Positions 21,011 through 34,500 of a DNA stretch of 64,000 bases are shown piece after piece. A program made the position numbers and the translations under genes. Each line of letters begins with the position of its first letter. Positions within the stretch are counted from its first letter, which is position 1. Below the pieces are notes generated by a model that was not told the origin of the DNA, did not search any database, and saw nothing but the letters and a program-made list of their open reading frames with translations. This DNA comes from Haliotis asinina (taxonomy: Eukaryota > Mollusca > Gastropoda > Lepetellida > Haliotidae): the NCBI RefSeq assembly GCF_037392515.1, contig NC_090280.1, forward strand, positions 23,379,118 to 23,443,117, in the 5' to 3' direction.

Positions 21011-23762
21011 ATTACACAGAAGGAGCGTGCCAGCCATACCAAGTCGTGGAAAGACTGTTCGTGTGCTGATGGCGTGTCCTAGTATTATAGCTGCCGTCCA
21101 CAGTAAGGTCACGAATCTGCAGACTTTCAGTTCGTGTCGTGACTCTTTCCTATCTCATAATTTCAAGCATCTTTAGAATAAAATCTGTATCTATTTAGAA
21201 AAAAACGTCGTACATTTTGGACAATTGCCTACGACATACCCGTGGAATTACAGGCCGGATTTTGATGAGAGATAGTCCACATTGACATGTATATTTATTC
21301 CCGTGATTTCACGGTTTTTACTGAAAAGAAAAGTGGGAAGTTTATGCTCTATTTGTTGATTTGATCAACCATGATTGATTTTGGGAAGGATTGGAGTTTC
21401 TTCAAAAATGTTAAATGGCGTACAAGCTATATACACTCGAGAACCTTCATGTGTTAAGCCTTGAGTCGACGACAGGGTTATATATCCTTAGCCATATATC
21501 TATTCTCTTTCTAAATAGTATGTGAACTGAATACACCTGTAAACCTAATATCTAGTTTCGTCCAGAGATGACTGAACTGTTTTCACTATGGTTTCCCGAA
21601 AGGGATACGCATTTTAAACGGGGTAAGACTGAAGTGGGTGTTTTAAAAAATGGTGGTATTCTCTCGAGAAGTGGCAGTTGGTATAATTGGTAGAAAATCT
21701 CTCGAGAGCGTGCCATTGTATACGTATTTGGGTATTAATTGCTTCTAACATATCATCGTGGAATAAGCATATTTGATGTGTTATTGTGAAATGGAGATAA
21801 AAACTAACTGACCATGCTTCTCAGTCTTAACCATGTCAAAGTTCACACTGGTAACGAGTATCCGGGCCCAGTATCTCTAAAGCTAACAGAACCAAGGCGC
21901 TGTACGTTTATCTGTATTGAGTGTATATAACCCAGGGTCAAATCCCCTACCACATATGCCTTCGTGGAATACTTGCGACTGGCCATCGATGTTTCGTCCC
22001 AGCTATATGACATAATCTCAATTTCACAACAAACAACGTCATCGTACGTTGTTTTTTGTCTGTAAACGCGATTATCTGTGATAGCTAGAATAGAATAGAA
22101 TATGGATTACAGTCACAATTCAGAGAGTCTAGTAAATTCAGTCAAGTATATAACCTTACTTTCTTCTAGTCCGAGAAGTCTTTACTATTGCTATCCTATG
22201 TTAACTTTAATCTAATGGACATCTCTTTACTATTTGTTTCCCTTTACACTAACTTCAGGTTGATGTGCAACGGTTCAATCATTATCGTATGGTTCATATA
22301 TTCTGCATTAATGTTAAAAATTGTTTATATAAGACTGTTAACACTAAGTTGTTTTGTGAAAATGTAGATTCTGTCAACGTTCACAGTGGTGACGTGTAGA
22401 GTATTAATTGAACAATTATCCTGACCATTCTAGTTTCTGTAACAAATCTACATGTGATGTTTAGGTCCTTTAATGTCTGATTGCTTTGTGAACATGTTGT
22501 AATAATTAGTTGTGAACCTTTCTGTTAATACCTAACCAACACACCGTTTCTTCAATGACCTCACTGTTAACGTCAAAATGGTGGTCTGATCTTGACTCAT
22601 CTGTCAAGGACATATAATCGGTTGGAAAATTCCTTTTTACATCTCACAACAGAATCATAAGATGGACTATTTCCAGATTTCATTTCCTCCTAATTCTGTC
22701 GGGAAGTGCAACCATTCAATTGCAAAAAGTTGATGCATGACTCAGTCTTCTCGAAACATGGGATTACTCAAATACCAGAAGAATGAATAAAGTGAAGCAG
22801 ATAGTTTCTGGTCCATTAACTAGGTAAGGATTACTCATATTGCCACATCAGTTTCAACATAATTTACAATAAAGTCATGGCGATAATTAGAACATTCTTA
22901 TTTCCCTTTACTAATATGTATTTGTGTGGTCAGACCTCTTACCAAGCGGACTGATTCCCTCTCTCGCACTGTACTATGACAGATATTACATAGATTTATA
23001 CCAATTCCGTTTGAATTATTCTTCATGATATTTGACACTAAAATTATTCCTATTTTACTGCATGAGTCTGATGTTTGCTGAGTTAAAGAGCGTAACAAAT
23101 ATACAAACCATTCACATCTTTGTATGTAGAAGCTTTCTTGGAGTGAAGACAAACTAACAATTGCAAAATCCCCTAGGAAGAGAAGTGTCAGACAGGAATT
23201 AAAGACAGGAAACAGGAAACAGTGATGGTACTAGAAGAGCATGTCTTTGATGACTGGACGTGTTAATGACAGACTGGTAAATAAGTGGAAACATGAAGCA
23301 CTAGTAGTTGGAAACCATATTTTAAGAACCGGTATGGAATGACGTCTTCCTTCCTGGTCATTAACGATCTATTACGCCCAGTTCCATTGAAAACTGTCTC
23401 GTGCCTTTGTCCGATCTGAAACCAAGTACAGTTAAAATCGTTTTCTGTGCCACAGTACAGAAATACACGGCTGTATCGTTTTCGAAGGGTGTTACTTCAC
23501 ATTCCATCTGTAACGTCAGCATTTATCATCCAAAACTGTGTTCCACAGGAGATATCGCTTGTGTCAGATCAGGCGACATCTCTGAGGAGATATCATTTTG
23601 ATGGTAGATTTTCCACAAAGTCCTGACAATGCTATGACGTCATGAACTCGATAACGTCACAATGTTATGACACCGATGCACCGGAAGTCTGATGGCAGTG
23701 CTCTCTTCAGACATGTACAGTTTTCACTGAAAACTAATCAAGAATGATTTTGGATGATAAAC

Positions 23763-23908
23763 AGAATCTCACTCTCGTGTTTACTGATATCAATTATATC
23801 AATACCCGTTGGTAAAGGTGAAAATATCCTTGCCAAGCCTCGGATATTTGTTACTTTATCAACTTGTGTTGATATATTTGATATCAGTAGACATTTCGAT
23901 GAGATTCT
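23763..23908. mobile_element. Palindromic MITE, family 2 (right arm)
   Basis: Inverted ends AGAATCTCACTCTCGTGTTT and its near complement ending GAGATTCT; counterpart of 12926-13071. Confidence 0.75.
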
Positions 23909-24511
23909 CTATTTTTTTACCAGAGTGGTTGACTGATATCTGCATGAAACGGATTGTTAACAGTTGTTCAAATGTCAGCTGGTGTTAAGCTACAGATCAC
24001 GATACGTCAGTCCTAAGACAAATACTTCCTCAGGTATACATTCTAGGCAGAGTGATACCAATACGGAAGTAGGATAGCAGTAATGTGAATTCCTGTACAA
24101 TGTGGGACATCTGTTTGAAGTAATCTGGTTGATCAAATTTGCAGCATTTTAAACTAAAGTAAAACTTTTAAAGCATTTATAGAAGACATAAAAACAACGA
24201 TTTAACGATTTTTAACGATTCTTATTGAATCGTGTGTGAGAGTGTTAGTCCGTGCGTGCGTGCGTGCGTGCGTGCGTGTGTGTCCACGTGCGTGTGTGCA
24301 TGTATGTTGAAAATGGGTATTATATTTATGTAGAGTTTTATTTGAGGTGCTGACAATCAAAAGATCACAATCGGAAACCGATCTGTTACTGATGACTTAT
24401 GGAATTAAGAAATTGTGGAGCCTTAGCCGACAAGCCCATCCATTTAGCTCATGTGCAAATTACCATGTGCGATCCTATTATGTGTGTAGTGTTTGATATA
24501 TAGAGAAAACT

Positions 24512-24640
24512 AAACTATGTCCCATGTAATACCTTATTTATCAACCGAGTGAATGGTTTGGTATCTAAATCGCTTTCGCTCGTTAGATACCGATACCATT
24601 CACCAATTTCATAAATATGGTGTTACACGGGACACAGTTT
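24512..24640. mobile_element. Palindromic MITE, family 1 (right arm)
   Basis: Counterpart of 12201-12329, with ends AAACTATGTCCCATGTAAT and its near reverse complement. Confidence 0.75.
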
Positions 24641-25277
24641 CGTATTTTATTTATTACTCACCCAGCATTAGCAAAATATTATCGAGCAAAGTACTTCTTT
24701 ACTAGGAGTTCAACGATTGTGATGACACTAAGCTTTCCGAGAGTCAAGCAAGGTCTAATGCTATTGTACCCGAGGTATTAGCATTTAACGTCATAACAAT
24801 AAAACACTTTGACGTCATACGTACGTCATCACGTGGTGTTATTACACAATGTGTAATAACTTTCTAAAATTACCTAACAGTGATATCTACAACGGATGAG
24901 TAATAAAATGTTGATCGGTGTGTTGAGAAAGCATGAGTTAAATGTTTCTGATAAAACAGGTTAAGGCCATATTGATTGAAAAATTGTGTTTTCACATTAT
25001 CGCTGTTGATGAAATATAACATAAGTTTCATGAAACGAAAATAAAAGGTTACAGCTTTATTAATTGAGTAAAATTGTTGATGCTAAAACAGTGTTGTTAA
25101 TATACTTTGATATACATCAGTTAAGCTCAGAGACCAATACCAGTACAATCCTCTGTTAAAAATAGCATCGTGGCAGACATTTCCTCTTGTTGGGTGATTA
25201 GTAAATGAAGTACTCTTGTTTTGGCAGCTGAAACGTTAGCTTGTTGAGATGTTAAAATGTATAGGCTCTGTTGAAAA

Positions 25278-25470
25278 GTGGAGACACGTGCATATGTGGA
25301 ACTGTACCGTCAGTTTGGGTTTCACCTGGTACTGTGGTCCTCTGTTGAGGAAGATGAAGGATGGAGACACGTGCATATGTGGAACTGCACCGTCAGTTTA
25401 GGTTTCACCTGGTACTGTGGTCCTCTGTTGAGGAAGATGAAGGATGGAGAGACGTGTAGATGTGGAACTG
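25278..25470 (-). repeat. 83-bp tandem repeat at ITAM exon end (right arm)
   Basis: About two and a half units of the repeat seen four to five times at 11202-11575, with CCTCTGTTGAGGAAGATGAAGG on the plus strand. The first unit on the minus strand is the coding end of the ITAM exon. Confidence 0.85.
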
Positions 25471-25588
25471 ATCCCGCAGGAGTCGTTCGTAATCGTATAG
25501 GGGTAAGACATCGATGTTGGAAGCACGAGGTTCATCACTGAAGTCATGGCATAATCTCTCTGCCATCACAGTGAGATATTCACCACAT
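25405..25588 (-). CDS. ITAM-bearing final exon
   Basis: 184 nt: one base completes the Arg codon left by the 16-nt exon, followed by 60 codons and TGA (25405-25407). It has a good acceptor (TGTGATTACAG). The peptide runs CGEYLTVMAERLCHDF, an acidic middle, then LPLYDY and the motif YERLLRDQFHIYTSL (25447-25491). This is YxxL-x7-YxxL, matching the ITAM consensus YxxL/I-x6-8-YxxL/I. A Ser/Thr-rich end HPSSSSTEDHSTR follows. In known receptors a doubly phosphorylated ITAM recruits Syk-family tandem SH2 kinases. Assignment to the receptor is by phase, order and conservation in both arms. Confidence 0.7.
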
Positions 25589-28500
25589 CTGTAATCACAA
25601 CATTACACTTATGTTGCACTTGCCCATAGGTGCATGTATTTTTCTTTCAAGCAGTGTGCAGCGGAAATCACCTCCTATAAACCACTTCAACGATGATCAT
25701 AGATTTCCAAAACATTTTTAGCAAATTGTGCTTCAGTTACATAGGTACAATTGCTACTTTCTCTGTCATTTCCACAGGTAATCGATGCCGGCGTTTATCT
25801 ATGATTTTTAAAGGTACGTTTAGTAAATGGTGTTTAACACAGAAGACAGCAACTGTTGATATGAAGATTTGTTCACTAGTTATTACGATGATTGACTCCA
25901 GCACTTAAGATAAAAACATGAAAACGTGTACCTGTTGTCCTGGTTCTCTGCAAGTAAAACAAAAGACAAACTTGCACATTTCTAAACTGATCGATTCATC
26001 CAACAATGAGTAACAGTAAAGAATTAGTCGTACTCAGAATAGTCCATCAACATCACCAAAACCAGAACACGATAAATATGGTTTCATTATACTCATATGG
26101 GGGAATCGAACCTGCGTCTGTGGCCTGAACACCTTATCCACTGACCTACCGACCGCTCCATTACTGAATAAAAGAATCAAAACACACTTCACAAACTAAA
26201 ATGAGAACAAAATATTGCAGCACGCGAAGGTGAACCACGGATATGCCCGTATACTGTTCGAGGCTGCATTCAACAATATCCCAGCTAGACTACGCTTGTC
26301 TGATACACGCCAGACTTGCCGAGAACACCCAGTGGTTGATATAAAGAGCGTCGATTGGGATACGAGAGATCATGCATGAGCATAATCAACCAGCGTTTCT
26401 CACCTGTTGTAACAAGCATGGTTGTTGAAGACAGGTTCTGACCAGGCCCTGCACGTTGGGGTAAGTTTCTGTTGGTTGTTCAGTGTTGGGGATTGGAGGT
26501 GGGTTGAAACTTACATTGCATGCAAAAATATTCATGCATTCTTTGTACCTTTCACGTCCTTGCAGACAAGAACAGTGAGAGCTGCTACCACAACTGCCAC
26601 AGCAGTCAGCATAACGGAGTAGACAACTACGATGGGGACGATGTCGTCCACGTTTGCATCACCTTCTGATATAAGACAAAGATGACACATATCTGCATTA
26701 AGTAGGATAATTCAAGTGACAATACAGCGCCGTATTTCACCATGGTGTATGTTCTAGTGTCTGTTAACGCATTAATTTACTTTATGACATAAATAATGTC
26801 AACTGACAAAATAGTATTTTGCTCTGCAAGAACTATAACGCAATAAAGTAAGCAAGCCATGAATAAGGAAGAATCATTCACCGGGATGACCATTACAGCT
26901 CTCCAGACTAGTGGATCCTTTTCCCCAACACGGCCTATCACCAATATCTGATCGTCCTTTATGAATACTGAGAAATGTCCTCAGTATTCGGACATCTAGA
27001 AAATCCGACTATTTACAATGTTATAGCTATTCTATTATGGCTATTTCAGACTAAATAATCGGGGGTTTGGTCTCCTTGGTTGGTTTGAGACACGACTCCC
27101 GTTCCAGGCTTCAGACACTAGACAGTTCGAGCTACGTTTACTCGACATATCAGTACCCTATACGGCAGTTCGAGTTTCACAGTCGTTGCACATCATGCTA
27201 GTTGTTAACCTTCAAACACCAACCTTCTATTTCCTGGTAGCTCCCATCATTTTCGTCTTCCCTGTGATACGACACCACACTGGTAAAAGTGAACATTGAA
27301 CGTGAGCATAATGAGAGGAAATTATTAAGCTGGGACACGCTCTCAGTTCACATCGCGCTCCTAGTCGTGTATAGTTTTGTCTGGTTGGTTTGTTGTTTAA
27401 CGCCGCACTCAGCAATATGACACCTATATGTCGACGGTCTGTAAATAAATGGTTCTGCACCAGATAATCCAGTGTTCAACAACACAAGCATCGATCCCGT
27501 TCATCACCTTTTACAAGCATGGGTTGATGAAAACCACTTTACCACGGGTAATTACACCAATGTGGTGATGAAACATTTATTCATCTTACTTGAAGATTGA
27601 TGAACATACTCACCGATGACGAGCACAGCCTCTCTCTGAAAGTTTAAAGTGTGTGGGAACAATTATGCATAGAAACTGAAAGTATATATTTACTTCTTGC
27701 ACACTGATGTTACCATTTTTTCTACATTTAGAAGTTTAAGAGTTTAAGAGAAACTGTACATCATACGGTATGAGTTTCAGTAGAAGGTCAGTCAGTGCTA
27801 ATAGTTGTCACGGATTTTAAAATGTTAAAGACCTATAGTTTTGAATGTTGACAGCTTGCAACAAGTCCAGGACTTTTTTTCAGACATTCTACATAATGCT
27901 ACCCCTTTAACAATTCGTATGACCTGTTTAACGTCATCTGATTTAACTGACGTGGAGTACAACAATGACGTCCAGCACCAACCTGCTATCTCCTCGTAGC
28001 CTCCGTCTGTGTCTGCGTCACGGGTGTATGTGACAACGCTGGGGGAAGGAAATGTAGAAAGTGGTTGGAATCAAGAATATTTACAAAAAACAATCAGCTT
28101 TCCTCAGACACAGAATCTTGCAAGGAACAAAATAGTTGTTACAGTTATATGCATAATGTGTTCACAAAAAGGGTAAGCAAGTTCTGCCTTATCGGTATTT
28201 GACGCTCTTCTAACATTTACCTGAAAGAACGAAATCTTTTTGACACCAACAGCTCATTAACGATGTGCCATTAATTCTGCTTGGGCTTATGCTCCACATA
28301 TACTGCTACTAATAAGTAAAGTATAGCTAATCAAGTCACTGTATTTCTGATTAAGTGTTTCCACAATACCCTTGAAAAATAGCAGCTACTACAAAATTTT
28401 AAGTAAGCTGTTTACACATTTTGCCTTACTCACCGATAATATGTGCATCCTCTACCTGAAACAAATAACTTTGTGTAAATAATGACATATGCACAATGTT

Positions 28501-31500
28501 AGATGAAAAATAGAAGATAAACGAATTTCCTGTATAATTATACATCTTTGAAGTGGAAATAAATATCTCGCTATTTGTAGAACGACATGTTTGTAGAACA
28601 AATGTCAGCTGAGTAACACCAGTGTCTTGAAGCAAACACTTGGAAACTGAAGTCCTTTAAACATGTAAATTTGTGCACACTGTTTATTTATATCCTCTTC
28701 AAGCATCAACTTGAAGGTTCCATACTGAACTACTTTAGAAACGCGCGTATCATATTATTATCATTCATTATGGAGGAGGCAAAACGAACAGAATCTGTCC
28801 TTGAAGTAATCTGACTTTCACAGATGAACTTGATGCACACCAAGAAATACGTGCATTCCTGTATGGTCAAGTGACCCACCATTTGCTGGAAATCACCTTT
28901 TCACCTGCAAATCGCGTAAAAATGCATAAAACGTGACGTTTTCACAACACATTGTTAGATCAGTCAACTGTGCACCAAAATCACACCGAAATTTTGAACT
29001 GCACCAAATTGTTGACTTTGGCACAACACGTGATCGAGCACATCCTTGACAACCATGTGTCCAGCTCGAGATCACCGCATTGTCTTCACTCTTTTTTAAG
29101 GAACAGGTTCAAGTCAATCTCCAGAAGAGACATTACCATTCACGGAAGAAGGGATATCGTCAGTCACCAGACGGTACGATTGTGATTACGTCAGCTGGGA
29201 CTGTGTGCGCATAAGTATTCTCTTTGCTGACGAGTCCTGATCTCATCTCAGTCATGCATATACAAGGGCGACGTGGACAGCGTAACGGTGATTGTTGAGT
29301 TCAGCAGGGATGGTGGAGGCGTAATGATTTGTAGCGAGATTAGTAGTGATACAGGACAGGACACACGTGCACGTCTGTCGTGGTCGAGTTACAGCTCAAA
29401 TGAATACGTACTGAGAACAAGAGTCGTTCCTTTTCCCAACAGGAAGGCAGATCAACGACTTCACATTTTCCAGCAGGATTATGCAAATGATGGCCATACC
29501 CGTTACTGTCACTGACTGTGAAACTTTTGAGCGCGTTTGGAAATAAATTTGACCCCCTTCAACGTTATCGCTAATTCATGTTTGCACTAAACTGAGAATG
29601 ACTAATTTTGATTTTACTCGTGTTTCAATCTTGTTTGACGACTTCGGTTTCAACAAGGACAAGTTCTTTTCTTCGTTTATCACGGATATTCAATGTCCTA
29701 TCCCAGTGATGCGTTTTTAAAGTAGTTCAGTATACTTTCACCGCCTTCTCTTATAATCTATCCTCTCTCTCAAACTCTTCCTTAAAGGCCTGGCTCAAAT
29801 TCCATCTCCCCACAAGAGACTTGGCCTTCTTCCTTGATGAATACCAATTGTCACCATCAAGGACACTTTTACATTTAATCAAGATACACCACAGACACGT
29901 AACAAATCACACCTGGAGAGAATCAGTTGATATAGGTAGGACAAAATCATCATTTCCTTGAAAATGTATCACATGTCAGTAGGAAGTGAAATAATTATCA
30001 GCTAGCTTTCTACTGAGTATGGGTGGAAATAGACATCAGACTCTACATACCAAAGTATTGTTACATGTTTTGCAGACAAAGAAGAGGCATCAAATCAATA
30101 CTTATTAGTACTGCTTAACATTTCTATAGGAGTATATATGTATATGAGTTGTGGGGTAAAACTGTTTAAAGTACTCTGGTAACTATCTGACGTCCCCTAC
30201 CCTCTCCCCCACTCTAGTGACAATCACACACACACGCACGCACGCACACAAACCACACACGCAACACGCTATTAAGTGAGATGAGGATCTGTAATTTCTG
30301 AACCAAAGTGCTGAGGAAGTGTTTGTGAGAGAGGCCACTTCACGTCACTCTCGAGTTCTAGTTATTCACTGTCACGTCACACCGTATTACCTCCACGTCT
30401 GTGTTTTCTACAAACAACAACTATGACGACAACGACGATGACCACGATCAGGACGGAGCAGACAGCAGTCACGGGGACGATGGAAACGACACCGGATTCA
30501 CTAACCTCACGGACTGAAACATTTAATATGGACAGTATTCAGTTCAGTATAGTATAATCATGTTTGCTTTTTCCAAAAAAAACATCCAAGATATGTTGCT
30601 TTATTTAAGGTACATGATGTGATTACAAAATACCAGAGATATAATTTATACCTGGATTACAAATATAACCAGGGCTGCACCGTATCTGCGAATTTGAGTA
30701 GGTGAGTTGATGAGTGAGCAGGTGAGTGGGTAAGTGGGTGGGTGGGTATGGGTGAGTGAGTAAATGAATGAAGTTTTATGTCACTTATACCCCAGTCACA
30801 TCATGCCTCGTCAGAAGATTTTAATTAGATTCATGACATGTCAAGTGGGTTGACCCTTCCAATGTTCATCTGAAACAACACTTTCAAACTGCAATACAAC
30901 ATGTTGCGTTCTCGATACAACACCCATCCATCCATTTTCACACACGGATCCAATAATAATGGTCAAGTTGCCAGTCAGTCCGTGAGCCAGTCAGTCAGTC
31001 AGTCAGAGCCAGTCAGTCAGTCAGTCAGTCAGTTATGCGACTTTAGGAACAATACCCCAGTAACATCACTTCACTTCAGGAGACTTTAATAGTCATATTA
31101 AATGGGTTGCCCCTGCCATGTTCATCTGAAATAATCTTTCAGTGGTGCACTGCACATTCACAACAACAACATCACTGTCTACGTCAGCTCAACAAGAGAC
31201 CATGCAACGTCGGAAACATCAGCGTTCTCATTTGTGCAGGCGAAGTTGTAAAGAAACGGAAACATGCGAAAAGTGTCGATACATCACATATCAAGAGACA
31301 ACTAGGATTCCGAGTCATCTTGATTTCTTTTTAAATTTTCGAATTAACAGAAACATTTGGAGAAACACGTTTTGGAGAATCTGAACTTACAAAACATTGT
31401 CGTGATATTGACATTAGATTGACCCTCTTATCAACGTTAGGGGCTCCAAGTACAAATAGTCTTGGATTTCATTTCATATCTGCTCATAATGAAGCTAAAT

Positions 31501-34500
31501 AAAGTTCGCAATAATAACAAAGTAAAGCTAGTAGAGATTGAAATTACCAGTCTTCGATAAATAGTCCATTAAACATTAACATCATGTATTGTGTCATAAA
31601 ATGGAAAATTAGTCATGAACCCCTGATTACGGGTTGTTATGGTTATCTGTTAGTGGTTGAATCTTTGGGTGTCATTACTGTTGGTGTTCCAGCGGGTGCT
31701 CCATAAGGTTAAGGTGAACAGAAAGGCAGGCGTCATCCATGTTTTGTTGCAGATTTCATTATTGAAGTGTTGACTTACAGAAGACCTCCAGTGTCAGGTT
31801 CCGTGATGAACTTCCATGGCTGTTGTTGACGTGACACGTGTACTGTCCAGACACAGACACATCTACAGCTGGTATGTACAACACAGCCTCCCTGTGTCCT
31901 GTCACCACCACCTGTCTGGATGTGTCCCACCAGGTTACAGTGCAGGCAGGGTTACAGTCAGCAGAACATCTCACTGTTACAGGTTTCCCTTCTTCTACCT
32001 CCAGCTTATCCCTTGCGCCTTCAAAGTGTACCTGGTCAGGTCCATCTGTAATGCATGTGAGATGGTCAGTTAACATCGGAAATCTATTTCTGAGATATAA
32101 GTTTGCGTCTATGACGTAAATGTAAACAATAAAGACAAGCTGCTTGGTTTGGTCTGTGGAATTCACACTAATGACAAACCTCCATGTCTCGTATCAAGTT
32201 GTGTTTTCCTCCCACAATAAGTACAGGCTACAGCTGGGACACCGTTGTAACTCACTCACCCACTGGGTTGCTATGTGTAACTCTTGACAACATATCCGAG
32301 TGATCTTACAGTGACGTCATACCACGACCCCGTTCCTCAAAGCGATCTTAGAGCTAAGACGATTGTTACTCCCATACTTTACCATAGACGATTGTTACTC
32401 CCACACTTTATCATAGACGATTGTTACTCCCATACTTTACCATAGACGATTGTTACTCCCATGCTTTACCATAGACGATTGTTACTCCCATGCTTTACCA
32501 TAGACGATTGTTACTCCCATGCTTTACCATAGACGATTGTTACTCCCATACTTTACCATAGACGATTGTTACTCCCATACTTTACCATAGACGATTGTAA
32601 CTCCCATGCTTTACCATAGACGATTCTTACTCCCATGCTTTACCATAGACGATTGTTACTCCCATACTTTACCATAGACGATTGTTAATCCCATACTTTA
32701 CCATAGACGATTGTTACTCCCATGCTTTACCATAGACGATTGTTACTCCCATGCTTTACCATAGACGATTGTTACTCCCATACTTTACCATAGATCATTG
32801 TTACTCCCATACTTTACCATAGACGATTGTTACTCCCATACTTTACCATAGACGATTGTTACTCCCATGCTTTACCATAGACGATTCTTACTCCCATACT
32901 TTACCATAGACGATTGTTACTCCCATACTTTACCATAGACGATTGTTACTCCCATGCTTTACCATAGACGATTGTTACTCCCATGCTTTACCATAGACGA
33001 TTGTTACTCCCATACTTTGCCATAGACGATTGTAACTCCCATGCTTTACCATAGACGATTGCTACTCCCATACTTTACCATAGACAATTGTTACTCCCAT
33101 ACTTTACCATAGACGATTGTTACCCCCATACATTACCATAGACGATTGTTACTCCCATACTTTACCATAGACGATTGTAACTTTCATACTTTACCATAGA
33201 CGATTGTTACTTACATACTTTACCATAGACGATTGTTACTCCCATACTTTCACATAGACGATTGTTACTCCCATACTTTACCATAGACGATTGTTACTCC
33301 CATACTTTACCACCGACGATTGTTACTCCCATACTTTCACATAGACGATTGTTACTCCCATGCTTTACCATACACGATTGTTCCTCCCATACTTTACCAT
33401 AGACGATTGTTACTCCCATGCTTTAACATAGACGATTGTTACTCCCATACTTTACCATAGACGATTGTTACTCCCATACTTTCACATAGACAATTGTTAC
33501 TCCCATACTTTCACATAGACGATTGTTACTCCCATACTTTAACATAGACGATTGTTACTCCCATGCTTTCACATAGACGATTGTTACTCCCACACTTTAC
33601 CATAGACGATTATTACTCACATACTTTACCATAGACGATTGCTACCCCCATACTTTACCATAGACGATTGTAACTCCCATACTTTACCATAGACGATTGT
33701 TACTCCCATACTTTACCATAGAGGATTGTTACTCCCATACTTTACCATAGCTTATTGAAACTCTCCTAGTTTACCATAGACGATTGTTACTCCCATACTC
33801 TAACATAGACGATTGTTACTCCCATACTTTACCATAGACGATTGTTACTTACATACTTTACCATAGACGATTGTTACCCCCATACATTACCATAGACGAT
33901 TGTTACTCCCATACTTTACCATAGACGATTGTTACTCCCATACATTACCATAGACGATTGTAACTCCCATACTTTACCATAGACGATTGTAACTCCCATA
34001 CTTTACCATAGACGATTGTAACTCCCATACTTTACCATAGACGATTGTTACTCCCATACTTTACCATAGACGATTGTTACTCCCATACTCTACCATAGAC
34101 GATTGTAACTCCCATACTTTACCACAGACGATTGTTACTCCCATACTTTATCATAGACGATTGTAACTCCCATACTTTACCATAGACGATTGTAACTCCC
34201 ATACTTTACCATAGACGATTGTAACTCCCATACTTTACCATAGACGATTGTAACTCATACTTTACCACAGACGATTGTTACTCCCATACTTTGTCATAGA
34301 CGATTGTAACTCCCATGCTTTACCATAGACGATTGTTAGTCCCATACTTTACCATAGACGATTGTAACTCCCATACTTTACCATAGACGATTGTAACTCA
34401 TACTTTACCACAGACGATTGTTACTCCCATACTTTACCATAGACGATTGTAACTCCCATACTTTACCATAGACGATTGTTACCCCCATACTTTACCATAG

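Larger units (their letters stand above)
19575..25275 (-). other. Non-coding flank between orphan V exon and receptor 3-prime end
   Basis: No host exon seen. It holds a plus 250-bp-family repeat (20100-20255), a Tc1-like relic on the minus strand (20760-21010), both palindromic MITEs and a CACG microsatellite (24230-24300). The first 3.6 kb is the second copy of the V-exon upstream flank. Confidence 0.6.
19128..32045 (-). repeat. Right arm of large inverted duplication
   Basis: Reverse-complement counterpart of 5049-17945 with the same exon and transposon order. Differences include a longer segment at 27121-27220 and at about 29340-29420, fewer 83-bp units, and a different microsatellite length. 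Confidence 0.85.

Noticed and set aside
25278..25541. 87-codon plus-strand open frame with METRAYVELYRQFG repeats
   Set aside because: It is the antisense of the 83-bp repeat and ITAM exon; the minus-strand reading has splice signals, phase and conservation.
29273..29515. 80-codon plus-strand open frame and its antisense partner at 7250-7468
   Set aside because: The opposite arm has an indel that breaks the frame, splice signals are lacking, and it does not resemble any domain; treated as intron sequence.
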